From contig NZ_LMFB01000006.1 of assembly GCF_001426685.1 (NCBI RefSeq), positions 21,725 through 85,724 of the forward strand: 64,000 bases of DNA. The letters run 5' to 3'. The stretch's first letter is position 1. The number at the start of each line of letters is the position of its first letter. The DNA is from Rhizobium sp. Root483D2. Lineage in GTDB: Bacteria; Pseudomonadota; Alphaproteobacteria; Rhizobiales; Rhizobiaceae. Shown here one piece after another: positions 9,205-18,287 of the stretch. The position numbers and the translations under genes are program-made. Under the pieces are notes generated by a model that worked only from the letters and a program-made list of their open reading frames with translations, was not told where the DNA came from and did not search any database.

Positions 9205-10034
9205 GCACCATGCTGAACGTCGATGATCTGCGGGTCTCGTTTCCGACACGCAGCGGCCTGATCGAGGCGGTGCGCGGCGTTTCCTTCACGCTGAGGCGCG
9301 AGCGGCTCGGCATTGTCGGCGAAAGCGGCTCGGGAAAATCGCAGACGGGCAGGGCGATCATGGGCCTGACGCCGGCGCATGCGAGGATTTCGGCCAAGAC
9401 CCTGAATTTCGACGGTATCGATCTCCTGACGGCACCGGCGAAAGTCAGGCGGTCCCTGCGCGGCAGCCGCATCGCGATGATCCTGCAGGACCCGAAATAT
9501 TCGCTCAATCCGGTGATGAGCATCGGCCGCCAGATCGTCGAAACCCTGCGCACGCACGAAAATGTCGGCAAGAGCGAGGCCCGCGACCGCGCCATCGCCA
9601 TGCTCGAGGCCGTGCAGATCCGCGATGCCGGCCGGGTCTTCGACCTGCATCCGCATGAGGTTTCCGGTGGCATGGGCCAGCGGGCGATGATCGCCATGAT
9701 GCTGATTGCAGGGCCCGAACTCCTGGTTGCCGACGAGCCGACATCGGCGCTCGACGTCACGGTGCAGCTCGAAGTGCTCGGCATTCTCGACAAGCTGGTG
9801 GCCGATCGTGGCATGGGCCTGATCTTCATCTCGCATGACCTGCGGCTGGTCTCGTCCTTCTGCGACCGGGTCATCGTCATGTATGCCGGCAAGATCGTCG
9901 AGGAACTGGCGGCATCCGATCTCGGCAATGCCAAACATCCCTATACCCAAGGCCTGCTCAACTGCATGCCGACGCTCGGCACGAACCGGCATCCGCTGCC
10001 CGTGCTCGACCGCCAGCCGGAGTGGGCGCTATGA
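9201..10034 (+). CDS. peptide ABC transporter ATPase, DppD type
   Basis: A 277-residue ATP-binding protein. Walker A GESGSGKS is at 40-47, the Q-loop LQDPKYSLNP near 95-104, the signature SGGMGQR at 155-161 and Walker B ADEP at 177-180, with the H-loop His in ISHDL. The C-terminal HPYTQGLL segment is the oligopeptide-transporter type extension. The open frame runs upstream to 8247, but the ATG at 9201, overlapping the permease stop as ATGA, is the real start because the family begins there. It should pair with the DppF-type ATPase that follows. Confidence 0.88.
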   Translation: MSTMLNVDDLRVSFPTRSGLIEAVRGVSFTLRRERLGIVGESGSGKSQTGRAIMGLTPAHARISAKTLNFDGIDLLTAPAKVRRSLRGSRIAMILQDPKYSLNPVMSIGRQIVETLRTHENVGKSEARDRAIAMLEAVQIRDAGRVFDLHPHEVSGGMGQRAMIAMMLIAGPELLVADEPTSALDVTVQLEVLGILDKLVADRGMGLIFISHDLRLVSSFCDRVIVMYAGKIVEELAASDLGNAKHPYTQGLLNCMPTLGTNRHPLPVLDRQPEWAL

Positions 10035-10795
10035 CCGCCATTGTCTCTGTTGAGAACCTCACCGTCGCCTATGACGATTTCCTGGCTCTGGATGATGTCA
10101 GCATCGATGTCGCACCGGGAGAATCCTTCGGCCTTGTCGGCGAATCCGGCTCGGGAAAATCGACGCTTCTGCGCGCCATCGCCGGCCTGTCGCCGGTCTC
10201 GGCCGGCAGGATCGTGCTGGATGGCAAGCCGCTGGATGTGAAACACCGCGACAAGCCGTTCTACCGCAAGGTCCAGATGGTGTTCCAGGACCCCTACGGT
10301 TCGCTGCATCCGCGCCAGACTGTCGACCGGTTGCTTCAGGAGCCGCTGGCGATCCATGGCATTGAAGACGCCGAACGCCGCATCCTGCGGGCGCTCGACG
10401 AGGTGGGTCTCGGCTCGTCCTTCCGCTTCCGCTATTCGCACCAGCTGTCGGGCGGCCAGCGCCAGCGCATCGCCATTGCAAGGGCGCTGATCATCGAACC
10501 GCAGATCATGCTGCTCGACGAGCCGACCTCGGCTCTGGATGCCTCGGTTCAGGCCGAAGTCCTCAATCTGCTCGAACAGGTCCGGCGCGACCGCAAGCTC
10601 ACCTATATCATGGTCAGCCACGACCTCGGCGTCGTCACCCATATGTGCGAACGCCTGGCGGTGATGAAAAACGGTAAAGTCGTCGAACGCCTGTCCTCCG
10701 ACGATCTCGTGGCAGGGCGGCTGAAAGAGGATTATACCAAGAACCTGATGGTGGCGAGCAAGGGGTTTGTGCGCGAGGCGGTTGCCGCGTCGTAA
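10031..10795 (+). CDS. peptide ABC transporter ATPase, DppF type
   Basis: A 254-residue ATPase. Walker A GESGSGKS is at 37-44, LSGGQ at 139-143 and Walker B LLDEP at 161-165. The ATG at 10031 overlaps the previous stop by 4 bases, so this start is preferred over an in-frame GTG at 10022. The protein is shorter than typical DppF (about 320) because the C-terminal oligopeptide extension is nearly absent. It completes the five-gene importer and ends the operon. No clear terminator follows. Confidence 0.85.
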   Translation: MTAIVSVENLTVAYDDFLALDDVSIDVAPGESFGLVGESGSGKSTLLRAIAGLSPVSAGRIVLDGKPLDVKHRDKPFYRKVQMVFQDPYGSLHPRQTVDRLLQEPLAIHGIEDAERRILRALDEVGLGSSFRFRYSHQLSGGQRQRIAIARALIIEPQIMLLDEPTSALDASVQAEVLNLLEQVRRDRKLTYIMVSHDLGVVTHMCERLAVMKNGKVVERLSSDDLVAGRLKEDYTKNLMVASKGFVREAVAAS

Positions 10796-10914
10796 CGCCA
10801 CTTTAATTCCGCCCATAGGGATTTGTGCGGAGTTGTGCCGGGGAGGTCGTGCGAGGCTCTGATGGAGCACGGCCGTCAAGACGGTTGCTATGTCGGTGAC
10901 ATGACTAAGAAAAT

Positions 10915-10991
10915 TGGTGCACCCGACTGGATTCGAACCAGTGACCCCTGCCTTCGGAGGGCAGTACTCTATCCAGCTGAGCTACGGGTGC
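10915..10991 (-). tRNA. tRNA-Arg, anticodon CCG
   Basis: On the minus strand a complete 77-base cloverleaf is present. The 7-base acceptor arms GCACCCG and CGGGTGC pair, the D-arm contains AGCTCAGCTGGATAGAG, the anticodon stem CTGCC/GGCAG encloses the loop CTCCGAA, and the T-arm has GGTTCGAATCC. CCA is encoded in the gene. The anticodon CCG reads the arginine codon CGG. A short open frame across this region is spurious. Confidence 0.95.
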
Positions 10992-11187
10992 ATCCGCGAC
11001 GGCAAGCGTCGAAGCAGGCTGTGCCCGGTTCATAGCCCAGGAAGCACGGCGCATCAATGGTCAATACGCATCGCCGGCCGAATTTCACCAGGATGGTTGC
11101 GGCATCGATCCGTCCCGCGTCCGCCTGCGTAGACATCCCTGTATTGAAAGGCGATCCGCAGGTGCGGTGGCTGGCGGGGAGGCGGAT

Positions 11188-11883
11188 ATGGATTCTCTGG
11201 GCGGGGCCTATAAGGCAACCATCATCGGTGCGACCGGCGGCATCGGGCATGCGCTTGCGGATGTTCTGGAGGCGGATCCGAATTGCGCCGTGGTCGTCAG
11301 GTTGTCGCGCAGTCAGACCGGTTTTGATCTTGGCGACGAAGCGTCGATCGAGCGGGCCGCCGCCGGCATCAAGGACGCGCATGGCGAGATGGATCTGGTG
11401 TTTGACGCGACCGGCGCGCTGGAGATCGACGGCACGGGTCCTGAAAAAAGCCTGCGTGCGATCGATCCCGCCGTAATGGCGCGGCAGTTTGCGGTCAATG
11501 CCATCGGGCCGGCACTGATCCTCAAGCATTTCTCGCCGCTGATGCCGCGGGCACGCCGCGCCCTTCTTGCGACGCTGTCTGCTCGCGTCGGCTCGATCGG
11601 CGATAATAGGCTGGGCGGCTGGATATCCTACCGGGCTGCCAAGGCGGCGCTCAACCAGATCGTCAAGACCGCTTCGATCGAGATCGCCCGCACCCATCCG
11701 CAGGCGATCGTCGCCGCTCTTCATCCCGGCACTGTCGCGACCGCGCTCACCGCGCCCTTCCGCCATGGCGAGGGCACCGCGCCGATTGATGCGGCACGGC
11801 AGTTGCTTGGCGTGCTTGATCGTCTTCAGAGCGCATCGACGGGCGGGTTCTTCGCCTATGATGGTCAGGCGGTGGACTGGTGA
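11188..11883 (+). CDS. SDR-family oxidoreductase upstream of photolyase
   Basis: A 231-residue short-chain dehydrogenase. The cofactor motif GATGGIG is at 14-20. A YxxxK catalytic pair is present as Tyr148 and Lys152, with a candidate Ser near 131-136. The ATG at 11188 has GGGGAGG upstream, while an in-frame GTG at 11167 lacks one. The stop TGA overlaps the GTG start of phrB in a GTGA, so the two are translated together. Related SDR genes next to photolyase or cryptochrome genes are seen in other bacteria (CsgA-like), but the substrate is unknown. Confidence 0.8.
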   Translation: MDSLGGAYKATIIGATGGIGHALADVLEADPNCAVVVRLSRSQTGFDLGDEASIERAAAGIKDAHGEMDLVFDATGALEIDGTGPEKSLRAIDPAVMARQFAVNAIGPALILKHFSPLMPRARRALLATLSARVGSIGDNRLGGWISYRAAKAALNQIVKTASIEIARTHPQAIVAALHPGTVATALTAPFRHGEGTAPIDAARQLLGVLDRLQSASTGGFFAYDGQAVDW

Positions 11884-13427
11884 GGGCGCGTCATCTGATT
11901 TTCATTCTGGGTGATCAGCTTTCCGCCGGGATCAGCAGCCTTGAGGGTGCTGATCCAAAGCGCGATGCGGTGCTGATGTGCGAGGTGACGGAGGAGGCGA
12001 CCTATGTGCGCCATCATCCGAAGAAGATCGCCTTCATCTTTTCGGCCATGCGCCATTTTGCCGAAGACTTGCGGCAAAAAGGATTTACCGTCGATTATCA
12101 GAGGCTGGATGCGCCCGGGAATACCGGATCGTTCACGGGCGAGCTGCAACGCGCAATCACGCGTTTTAAGCCGCAGACGGTGCGGATCACCGCGCCCGGT
12201 GAATGGCGGGTCCTGCAGATGATCGAAGCCTGGGCCGGCATGCTGCCCTGTCCGGTTGATATCCTTGAGGACACGCGGTTTATCTGTTCGCGCAGCGAAT
12301 TCGCCGCCTGGGCTAAAAATCGCCAGCAGTTGCGCATGGAGTTTTTCTATCGGGACATGCGCCGCAAGACCGGCCTGTTGATGCGTGGAGACGATCCGGA
12401 GGGTGGGCGCTGGAATTTCGATGCGGAGAACCGCAAGCCTGCATCACCCGACCTGTTTGCGCTCAAGCGGCAAGGGGTGGCGCCGGATGACATTACGAAA
12501 GAGGTGCTCGATCTCGTCGGGCGCCGCTTCAAGACGCATTTCGGTTCGCTGGCAAATTTCAATTTTGCGGTGACGGCGCAGGACGCCGACTTTCTGCTCG
12601 AGAGCTTCATCGCGGATCAGCTTGCGACCTTTGGCGAGAGGCAGGACGCGATGCTGTCGTCGGACCCGTTTCTCAGCCATTCGCTGCTGTCCTTCTATAT
12701 CAATGCCGGATTGCTCGATCCGCTCGATGTGTGCCGCCGTGTCGAGACGGCCTATCTCGCCGGCAATGCCCCGCTCAATTCCGCCGAAGGGTTCATTCGC
12801 CAGATCATCGGCTGGCGCGAATATATGCGTGGGGTCTATTGGCTGAAGATGCCGGATTACCGCGAGGCCAATTTCCTCGATGCCGAGCGGCCGCTGCCGG
12901 ATTTCTACTGGACAGGCGAGACGGACATGAACTGCGTGCACACCGTCGTGTCAGAGACCCGCGACAATGCCTATGCCCATCATATCCAGCGGCTGATGAT
13001 CACCGGGAATTTCGCGCTGCTGGCCGGGATCCGGCCGCAGGCCGTGCACGAATGGTATCTGGAAGTCTATGCGGATGCCTATGAATGGGTGGAGCTGCCC
13101 AATGTGATCGGCATGAGCCAGTTTGCAGACGGCGGATTTCTGGGGTCGAAACCCTATGCCGCTGGCGGCAACTACATTCACCGGATGTCGGATTATTGTG
13201 CGACATGCCGCTATGACGTGAAGAAGAAGACCGGTGAAAAGGCCTGTCCGTTCAACGCGCTCTACTGGGATTTTCTCGATCGCAACAGCGGCAAGCTGAA
13301 GCGCAACCAGCGGCTGGGGCCGGTCTATGCTGCGTGGAGCAAGATGACCGAGGCGCAGAGGAATGATTACCGGCACAGCGCTGCCGCATTTCTGGCCAAG
13401 CTGGACAGCGCGGTCAGCACCTATTGA
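11880..13427 (+). CDS. phrB: FeS-containing (6-4) photolyase, PhrB family
   Basis: A 515-residue enzyme of the prokaryotic FeS-BCP cryptochrome/photolyase group, which repairs UV (6-4) photoproducts using FAD and a [4Fe-4S] cluster. The four cluster cysteines are Cys352, Cys440, Cys443 and Cys456. A His-His pair at 367-368 lies in [16 protein letters not shown]. These positions are offset by only two residues from those known in Agrobacterium PhrB (Cys350/438/441/454, His365/366), so the assignment is firm. It starts with GTG overlapping the SDR stop. A strong hairpin follows the stop. Confidence 0.93.
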   Translation: MRARHLIFILGDQLSAGISSLEGADPKRDAVLMCEVTEEATYVRHHPKKIAFIFSAMRHFAEDLRQKGFTVDYQRLDAPGNTGSFTGELQRAITRFKPQTVRITAPGEWRVLQMIEAWAGMLPCPVDILEDTRFICSRSEFAAWAKNRQQLRMEFFYRDMRRKTGLLMRGDDPEGGRWNFDAENRKPASPDLFALKRQGVAPDDITKEVLDLVGRRFKTHFGSLANFNFAVTAQDADFLLESFIADQLATFGERQDAMLSSDPFLSHSLLSFYINAGLLDPLDVCRRVETAYLAGNAPLNSAEGFIRQIIGWREYMRGVYWLKMPDYREANFLDAERPLPDFYWTGETDMNCVHTVVSETRDNAYAHHIQRLMITGNFALLAGIRPQAVHEWYLEVYADAYEWVELPNVIGMSQFADGGFLGSKPYAAGGNYIHRMSDYCATCRYDVKKKTGEKACPFNALYWDFLDRNSGKLKRNQRLGPVYAAWSKMTEAQRNDYRHSAAAFLAKLDSAVSTY

Positions 13428-13432
13428 TCTGA

Positions 13433-13463
13433 CCGTTCCGGGGAGGGCGCCTCCCCGGAACGG
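13433..13463. terminator. bidirectional hairpin between phrB and xylG
   Basis: Perfect 14-base arms at 13433-13446 (CCGTTCCGGGGAGG) and 13450-13463 pair around a GCG loop. The two convergent genes end on either side. The T tract is weak on both strands, so termination may rely mostly on stem strength. Confidence 0.7.
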
Positions 13464-13475
13464 CGCAATTTTCAG

Positions 13476-14261
13476 TTATGCAGTCTGCATGGCGCCGGGG
13501 CCGGCAATAGCCTTTGGCGGAACCTTGCCGAGGATGATCATGCCCAGGACCTCGTCCTTGGTGACGTCCTCGGTGCGGGCATGGCCGACGACCTGGCCGT
13601 TCTTCATCACCGAGACGCGGTCGGCAAGGTCGAAGACGTCGTGGATATCGTGACTGATCAGGAAGATGCCGATGCCTTCGCGCTTCAGCTGCTTGATCAG
13701 TTCGCCGACCTGCGCCGTTTCCTGTGGCCCCAGTGCCGCCGTCGGCTCGTCCATGATCAGGATGCGGGCATCAAACAGGATGGCGCGGGCGATGGCCACC
13801 GACTGGCGCTGTCCGCCCGACAGAGCCTTCACGGGTTCCTTGAAGCGGCGGAAGTTCGGGTTGAGCCGTCCCATCACTTCGCGCGCCTTGGCTTCCATCG
13901 CCACATCGTCGAGCGTGCCCCAGGGGGTGCGCAACTCGCGGCCGAGATAGAGGTTGGCGGCCGCATCGACATTGTCGGCGACGGCAAGCGTCTGGTAGAT
14001 CGTCTCGATACCGTATTTCTTGGCGTCGCGCGGATTGCTGATTGCAGCGGCTTCGCCGTTGATCAGGATTTCGCCGGCATCGCGCTTGTAGGCGCCCGAC
14101 AGGATTTTGATCAGCGTCGATTTGCCGGCACCATTATGGCCGAGAAGGGCCACGACTTCGCCGGGGTAAAGGTCGATCGAGGCATTGTCGACAGCATGGA
14201 TGCCGCCGAAGGAGATGGAAATATTCTTCATTTCCACAAGTGGAGTGCGGGTGTCCGTCAT
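13476..14261 (-). CDS. xylG: sugar ABC transporter ATPase, single-domain (XylG/FrcA type)
   Basis: A 261-residue ATP-binding protein. Walker A GHNGAGKS is at 41-48, LSGGQRQ at 147-153 and Walker B IMDEP at 169-173. It has one nucleotide-binding domain only, unlike the two-domain XylG/RbsA of enterics (about 500 residues), and resembles FrcA of the rhizobial fructose system. It must therefore act as a homodimer. The start at 14261 has AGGAGG upstream, while an in-frame ATG at 14312 lies inside the permease gene. It is the last gene of the xylF-xylH-xylG operon. Confidence 0.85.
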   Translation of the reverse strand: MTDTRTPLVEMKNISISFGGIHAVDNASIDLYPGEVVALLGHNGAGKSTLIKILSGAYKRDAGEILINGEAAAISNPRDAKKYGIETIYQTLAVADNVDAAANLYLGRELRTPWGTLDDVAMEAKAREVMGRLNPNFRRFKEPVKALSGGQRQSVAIARAILFDARILIMDEPTAALGPQETAQVGELIKQLKREGIGIFLISHDIHDVFDLADRVSVMKNGQVVGHARTEDVTKDEVLGMIILGKVPPKAIAGPGAMQTA

Positions 14262-14275
14262 TGTTCGGCCTCCTC

Positions 14276-15589
14276 TTACTTGGCCCGGCCGCGATAGACC
14301 GTATCGAGCCAAACGGCCACGACCAGGACGATACCGACGACGATGCGTTGCAGCGGGCTGTCGATGCCCAGAAGCACCATGCCCGATTGCAGCGATTGCA
14401 TGACAAAGGCGCCGAGCATGGCGCCGGCGATGGTGCCGGTGCCGCCGGCAAGCGACGTGCCGCCGATCACGGCAGCCGCGATAGTATAGAGTTCGTCGAG
14501 CTCGCCCTGCGCATTGGTGGCTGCGTTCAGGCGGGCCGTGGAGATGGCGGCCGCGATGGCGCAGAGCATGCCCATCAGCGCAAAGATCCGCACCGTGACC
14601 CAGCGGGTCTTGATCCCCGCGAGTTCGGCAGCCTCCGGATTGCCGCCGATGGCAAAGACGTAGCGGCCAAAGCGCAGGCGTGTCGAAATGAAGGTCATGA
14701 CGATGCCGACGACGACGGCCATCAGCACGGGAATGGCGATGCCGTGCGGAATCTGCAGACCGCCTTCAGGCCAGGCAATGCCGTTGGCATCGGCATATTT
14801 GCGGGCGATATTGGTCGGCCAGTAATAATGGTTGGCGACGGCCACGGCGCCGATGACCAGCGCACAGCCGAGCACGGAGAGGAAATATTCGGCCCAGACC
14901 GGGCGGCGGGGAAAGCCGAAGCGCTTGCGCTGCTTGCGCGAATTGATGATCGTCGCGACAATGGCGATGCAGGCAAGCACGGCCACGATCCAGCTTGCCG
15001 TGGCGCCGATCGAACCTTCCGTGCCGCCGCCCATCAGGCGGAAATTGACGTCCATGGGCGCAACGGTGCGGCCGCTGGTGACAAACCAGGTCGCGCCGCG
15101 CCAGACCAGCAGGCCGCCCAGCGTGACGATGAACGAGGGCACGTTGAGGAAGGCGATGATGACGCCGTGGAATGCGCCGATGGACGCGCCAAGCAGGATG
15201 CCGGCCAGCAGCGTGATGATCCAGGTTGCCGGATTGTTGAAGCCGATGATCTGCGGCAGGATTTCCGCCTGCAGCACGCCCATGAACATCCCCACGAAGC
15301 CGAGAATGGATCCGACGGAAAGGTCGATATTGCGCGTCACGATGACCAGCACCATGCCGGTTGCCATGACGGCGACGGACGCTGTCTGTACCGACAGGTT
15401 CCACAGATTGCGCGGCGTCAGGAAGAGGCCGTCGGTCATGATCTGGAAGCCGATCCAGATGATCAGCAGGGCGCCGATCATACCCAGAAGGCGGGTGTCG
15501 AGCTCGGTTGCCCGGAAGAAGCGCCGCAACGGATTTTCCGTCGTATTTCGGGCACTGCTTACGTGTGCGGTATGTGTCGTGTTGGCCAT
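14276..15589 (-). CDS. xylH: xylose-type ABC transporter permease
   Basis: A 437-residue inner-membrane protein of the BPD_transp_2 family. Its length and the long central loop (about 195-255) fit XylH rather than the shorter RbsC. Visible signatures are [14 protein letters not shown] (about residues 88-101) and [16 protein letters not shown] in the C-terminal part. The start at 15589 is chosen because GGGGGAGCGG lies just upstream and the 20-residue upstream extension is not family-like. It lies between xylF and xylG in the same orientation. Confidence 0.88.
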   Translation of the reverse strand: MANTTHTAHVSSARNTTENPLRRFFRATELDTRLLGMIGALLIIWIGFQIMTDGLFLTPRNLWNLSVQTASVAVMATGMVLVIVTRNIDLSVGSILGFVGMFMGVLQAEILPQIIGFNNPATWIITLLAGILLGASIGAFHGVIIAFLNVPSFIVTLGGLLVWRGATWFVTSGRTVAPMDVNFRLMGGGTEGSIGATASWIVAVLACIAIVATIINSRKQRKRFGFPRRPVWAEYFLSVLGCALVIGAVAVANHYYWPTNIARKYADANGIAWPEGGLQIPHGIAIPVLMAVVVGIVMTFISTRLRFGRYVFAIGGNPEAAELAGIKTRWVTVRIFALMGMLCAIAAAISTARLNAATNAQGELDELYTIAAAVIGGTSLAGGTGTIAGAMLGAFVMQSLQSGMVLLGIDSPLQRIVVGIVLVVAVWLDTVYRGRAK

Positions 15590-15719
15590 GGTGTTGCCGC
15601 TCCCCCACCGGTCTATGTCTTGATTTGCGCGTGTGCAGGCGCCATCCACCTGCGTAAACGCCGCAACGTGTCGCGTTGCGGCGTTACAATCAGGTCAGTC
15701 TAGCAAAATCTGCGCGTGA

Positions 15720-16757
15720 TTACTTGCACGCTGCGACGTCGCCCTTGACGCCCTGGCAGGCTTCTTCCTTGGAAATCCAGCCGGCGTCGATGACGACGTT
15801 AAGATTGTCCTTGGTGATCGGCAGCGGAGCGAGGAAGACCGACTTCATCTCGACGCCCTTCGGGCCGCCCTTGAAAGCTGCGACGCCTTCAATCTCGTCC
15901 ATGGTCTTGCCGGCGGCGAGCGAAGCGGCGATTTCGGCCGCGCGCTTGCCGAGTTCACGGCTGTCCTTCCAGACCGAGACCGTCTGGGTGCCGAGAGCAA
16001 CGCGGTTGAGCGCGGCCTTGTCGGCATCCTGGCCGGACACCGGCACGGAACCGGCGAGGCCCTGTGCGTCGAGTGCCGCGATCGCGCCACCGGCAGTACC
16101 GTCATTGGAGGCGACGACAGCATCGACCTTGTTGTCGTTGGCGGTCAGGAACTGCTCCATGTTCTTCTGGGCATTTTCCGGCTTCCAGCCGTCGGTATAG
16201 GCTTCGCCGACATTCTTGATCTTGCCTGCATCGATCGCAGCTTTCAGCACTTCTTGCTGACCGGCAAAGAGGAAGTCTGCGTTCGGATCGGAAGACGAGC
16301 CCTTGATGAAGACGTAGTTGCCTTCAGGCTTTGCCTTGAAGACTTCCTGCGCCTGCAGGCGGCCGACTTCCTTATTGTCGAAGGTGATGTAGAACGCGGC
16401 AGGATTTTCGATCAGGCGGTCATAGCCGACGACCGGAATGCCTTCTGCGGCGGCCTTTTCGATGGCCGGGCCGATCGCGTCACTGTCCTGCGCAAGAATG
16501 ATCAGCGCATTGGCGCCCTGCGAGATCAGCGATTCCACGTCGGTCAGCTGCTTGGCAGCCGAAGACTGGGCGTCAGCGGAAATATACTTGTCGCCGGATG
16601 CTTCGAGTGCTGTCTTGATTGCGGCTTCGTCGGTCTTCCAGCGCTCTTCCTGGAAGTTCGACCAGGAAACGCCGACGACCAGATCCTTGGCCATGGCTGC
16701 CGTGTGCAGGGATACGATGATGGCAGCGCCTGCCATCAGTGTCAAAACTGATTTCAT
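15720..16757 (-). CDS. xylF: D-xylose-binding periplasmic protein
   Basis: A 345-residue solute-binding protein with a signal peptide to about residue 23 (AAMA before KDLVVG). The mature part follows XylF closely, including [25 protein letters not shown] and [12 protein letters not shown]. The ATG at 16757 has GGGAGG about 6 bases upstream. It is the promoter-proximal gene of the importer, with a gap of 130 bases to xylH. The 21-base palindrome before it suggests repression by the divergent ROK protein and release by xylose (inference). Confidence 0.9.
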   Translation of the reverse strand: MKSVLTLMAGAAIIVSLHTAAMAKDLVVGVSWSNFQEERWKTDEAAIKTALEASGDKYISADAQSSAAKQLTDVESLISQGANALIILAQDSDAIGPAIEKAAAEGIPVVGYDRLIENPAAFYITFDNKEVGRLQAQEVFKAKPEGNYVFIKGSSSDPNADFLFAGQQEVLKAAIDAGKIKNVGEAYTDGWKPENAQKNMEQFLTANDNKVDAVVASNDGTAGGAIAALDAQGLAGSVPVSGQDADKAALNRVALGTQTVSVWKDSRELGKRAAEIAASLAAGKTMDEIEGVAAFKGGPKGVEMKSVFLAPLPITKDNLNVVIDAGWISKEEACQGVKGDVAACK

Positions 16758-16848
16758 GAAGTCCTCCCAAGTGGCCGCTGACCGTCCGCGCGAACCTCCC
16801 GCACGGCCCCCGGCCAGCAAATTTGCCTGCCGTAAACCCGAAAGAGTT

Positions 16849-16869
16849 TTTTCTCGACAGTCGAGAAAA
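16849..16869. promoter_or_regulatory. XylR (ROK) operator candidate
   Basis: Perfect 10-base arms TTTTCTCGAC (16849-16858) and GTCGAGAAAA (16860-16869) flank a single A. The site lies in the divergent spacer, 92 bases before xylF and 117 bases before the ROK gene. A TGTCAA at 16893-16898 reads as a -35-like TTGACA on the minus strand, which would place the palindrome at the start of the xylF transcript (inference). Confidence 0.72.
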
Positions 16870-16985
16870 TAGATGTCAGAGTTTTCCGAGCCTGTCAACA
16901 CGGCTCTGGACAGGCCGTTTGACATAGGGCAGATGCTTTGGGAGGGGCATGTGTGTGGGGAATTCGTGAATAACAGGGACGCTCA

Positions 16986-18221
16986 ATGCTGATCAAATCC
17001 AGCACCGAACTGGTGCGTCAGCAAAACAGCGCCCTCGTGCTTGCGACCTTGCGCCGCCTCGGGCCGCTCTCCCATACCGATATATCCGAGCATACCGGCC
17101 TTGCGTCCGCGACAGTGTCGGCGATCACCGCCGAGCTGGAACGGGCAGGGGTCATCGAAAAGGCGGAGCAACAGGTGCCGTCGGGCCGCGGGCGGCCACG
17201 CGTGCTGTTTGCGCAGCGCCGCGACAGTGGCTTTCTCATCGCCGTGCGCATCTCCTCGGATGTGGTGCAATATTCGCTGGTCGATTATTCCGGCCGGTTG
17301 ATCGACCGGTTCGAGGAACCGCGCAATCACAAGGTTGCCGGCACGCAGCATTTTGCCGATGAATTCCTTGATGCGCTGGCCCGCCTCATTCACCGGTCGC
17401 GGCTGGAAAAGACGCAGATCCTTGCCGTGTCGATTTCCAGCAAAGGCACTGTCGATGCCGATGGCAAGCGGCTGTTGTGGTCGCCGGTCTTTGGCGGGGA
17501 ACAGATCGATTTCGTTTCGCTGCTGCAGCCGGAATGGCGCGCGAAAGTCACGTTGAACAACGAGACGCTTCTGGTCGCGCAGGCGCTGGGGATGAAGGCG
17601 GATGCCAGCCAGTCCGGCGCGTTTCGCGCGCTTGCCGCCCTGTCGCTTGGCCACAGCATCGGGCTCGGCGTTGCCCGCAAGGACCGGTTCGGCGAACTGG
17701 AAGTGACGGCCCCCAATTTCGGCCATATGCTGCATGCGGCCAACGGCTGCCTGTGCCGCTGCGGCGCGTTTGGCTGCATCGAGGCCTCGGCAGGCTTTTA
17801 CGGAATTTTGCGCACCGCCTTTGAAGTGCCGCCCGATACGATCCCGGCCAAGTTCGTGCCGCTAGCGGAAATGGACAAGATCGCCTTGAGCGCGCGCCAG
17901 GGAAACCGCATGGCGGGCTATGCCTTCCGCCAGGCCGGCATTGCGCTCGGCAACGGGCTTTCCCGGCTGCTCAGCCTTTATGGCCGCATGCCGATCCATA
18001 TTACGGGGCCGGGAACGCGCTATTTCGACCTTTTGCAACGGGGCATCGACGAGGGGCTCGAGCAGTCGCATGAGGTGCGTCTGCAAGGAAGGCCGGACAT
18101 TTCGGTGATTGTCGATGAGCAGCGGCTGGTCTTTGACGGACATCTGGACCGGGCCCTGACCGACATGGACCACGACATCGCCGCCTTCCGGCCTTTGCCG
18201 GCATCGGCAGACCAGGCTTGA
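16986..18221 (+). CDS. xylR: ROK-family transcriptional repressor (XylR-like)
   Basis: A 411-residue regulator. An N-terminal winged helix-turn-helix (about 15-60, with HTGLASATVSAITAELE) is fused to a ROK sugar-kinase-like domain. The ROK zinc motif is complete: His247, then Cys257, Cys259 and Cys264 in CRCGAFGC. The kinase catalytic region reads NNETLLVA, so it is probably a sensor, not a kinase. It is divergent from xylFHG, which points to xylose-responsive control of that operon. The symbol is given by context. Confidence 0.83.
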   Translation: MLIKSSTELVRQQNSALVLATLRRLGPLSHTDISEHTGLASATVSAITAELERAGVIEKAEQQVPSGRGRPRVLFAQRRDSGFLIAVRISSDVVQYSLVDYSGRLIDRFEEPRNHKVAGTQHFADEFLDALARLIHRSRLEKTQILAVSISSKGTVDADGKRLLWSPVFGGEQIDFVSLLQPEWRAKVTLNNETLLVAQALGMKADASQSGAFRALAALSLGHSIGLGVARKDRFGELEVTAPNFGHMLHAANGCLCRCGAFGCIEASAGFYGILRTAFEVPPDTIPAKFVPLAEMDKIALSARQGNRMAGYAFRQAGIALGNGLSRLLSLYGRMPIHITGPGTRYFDLLQRGIDEGLEQSHEVRLQGRPDISVIVDEQRLVFDGHLDRALTDMDHDIAAFRPLPASADQA

Positions 18222-18240
18222 TATGAAAAAGGCCGGATAC

Positions 18241-18266
18241 AAGAAAGGCCGGGGCGAACCCCGGCC
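18241..18266 (-). terminator. terminator of idhA
   Basis: GGCCGGGG (18247-18254) and CCCCGGCC (18259-18266) pair around a CGAA loop. Read on the minus strand the stem is followed by TTTCTT, as expected for a terminator placed just after the idhA stop at 18288. Confidence 0.65.
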
Positions 18267-18287
18267 TCTCGTCAATGCGCCCAGCCG

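Noticed and set aside
10823..11132. Short open frames over the tRNA
   Set aside because: The region folds as a full tRNA-Arg with encoded CCA. The peptides are artefacts.
14240..15703. A 487-codon frame on the plus strand
   Set aside because: It is antisense to xylH and very rich in Asp, His and Gly, as expected of a shadow frame.
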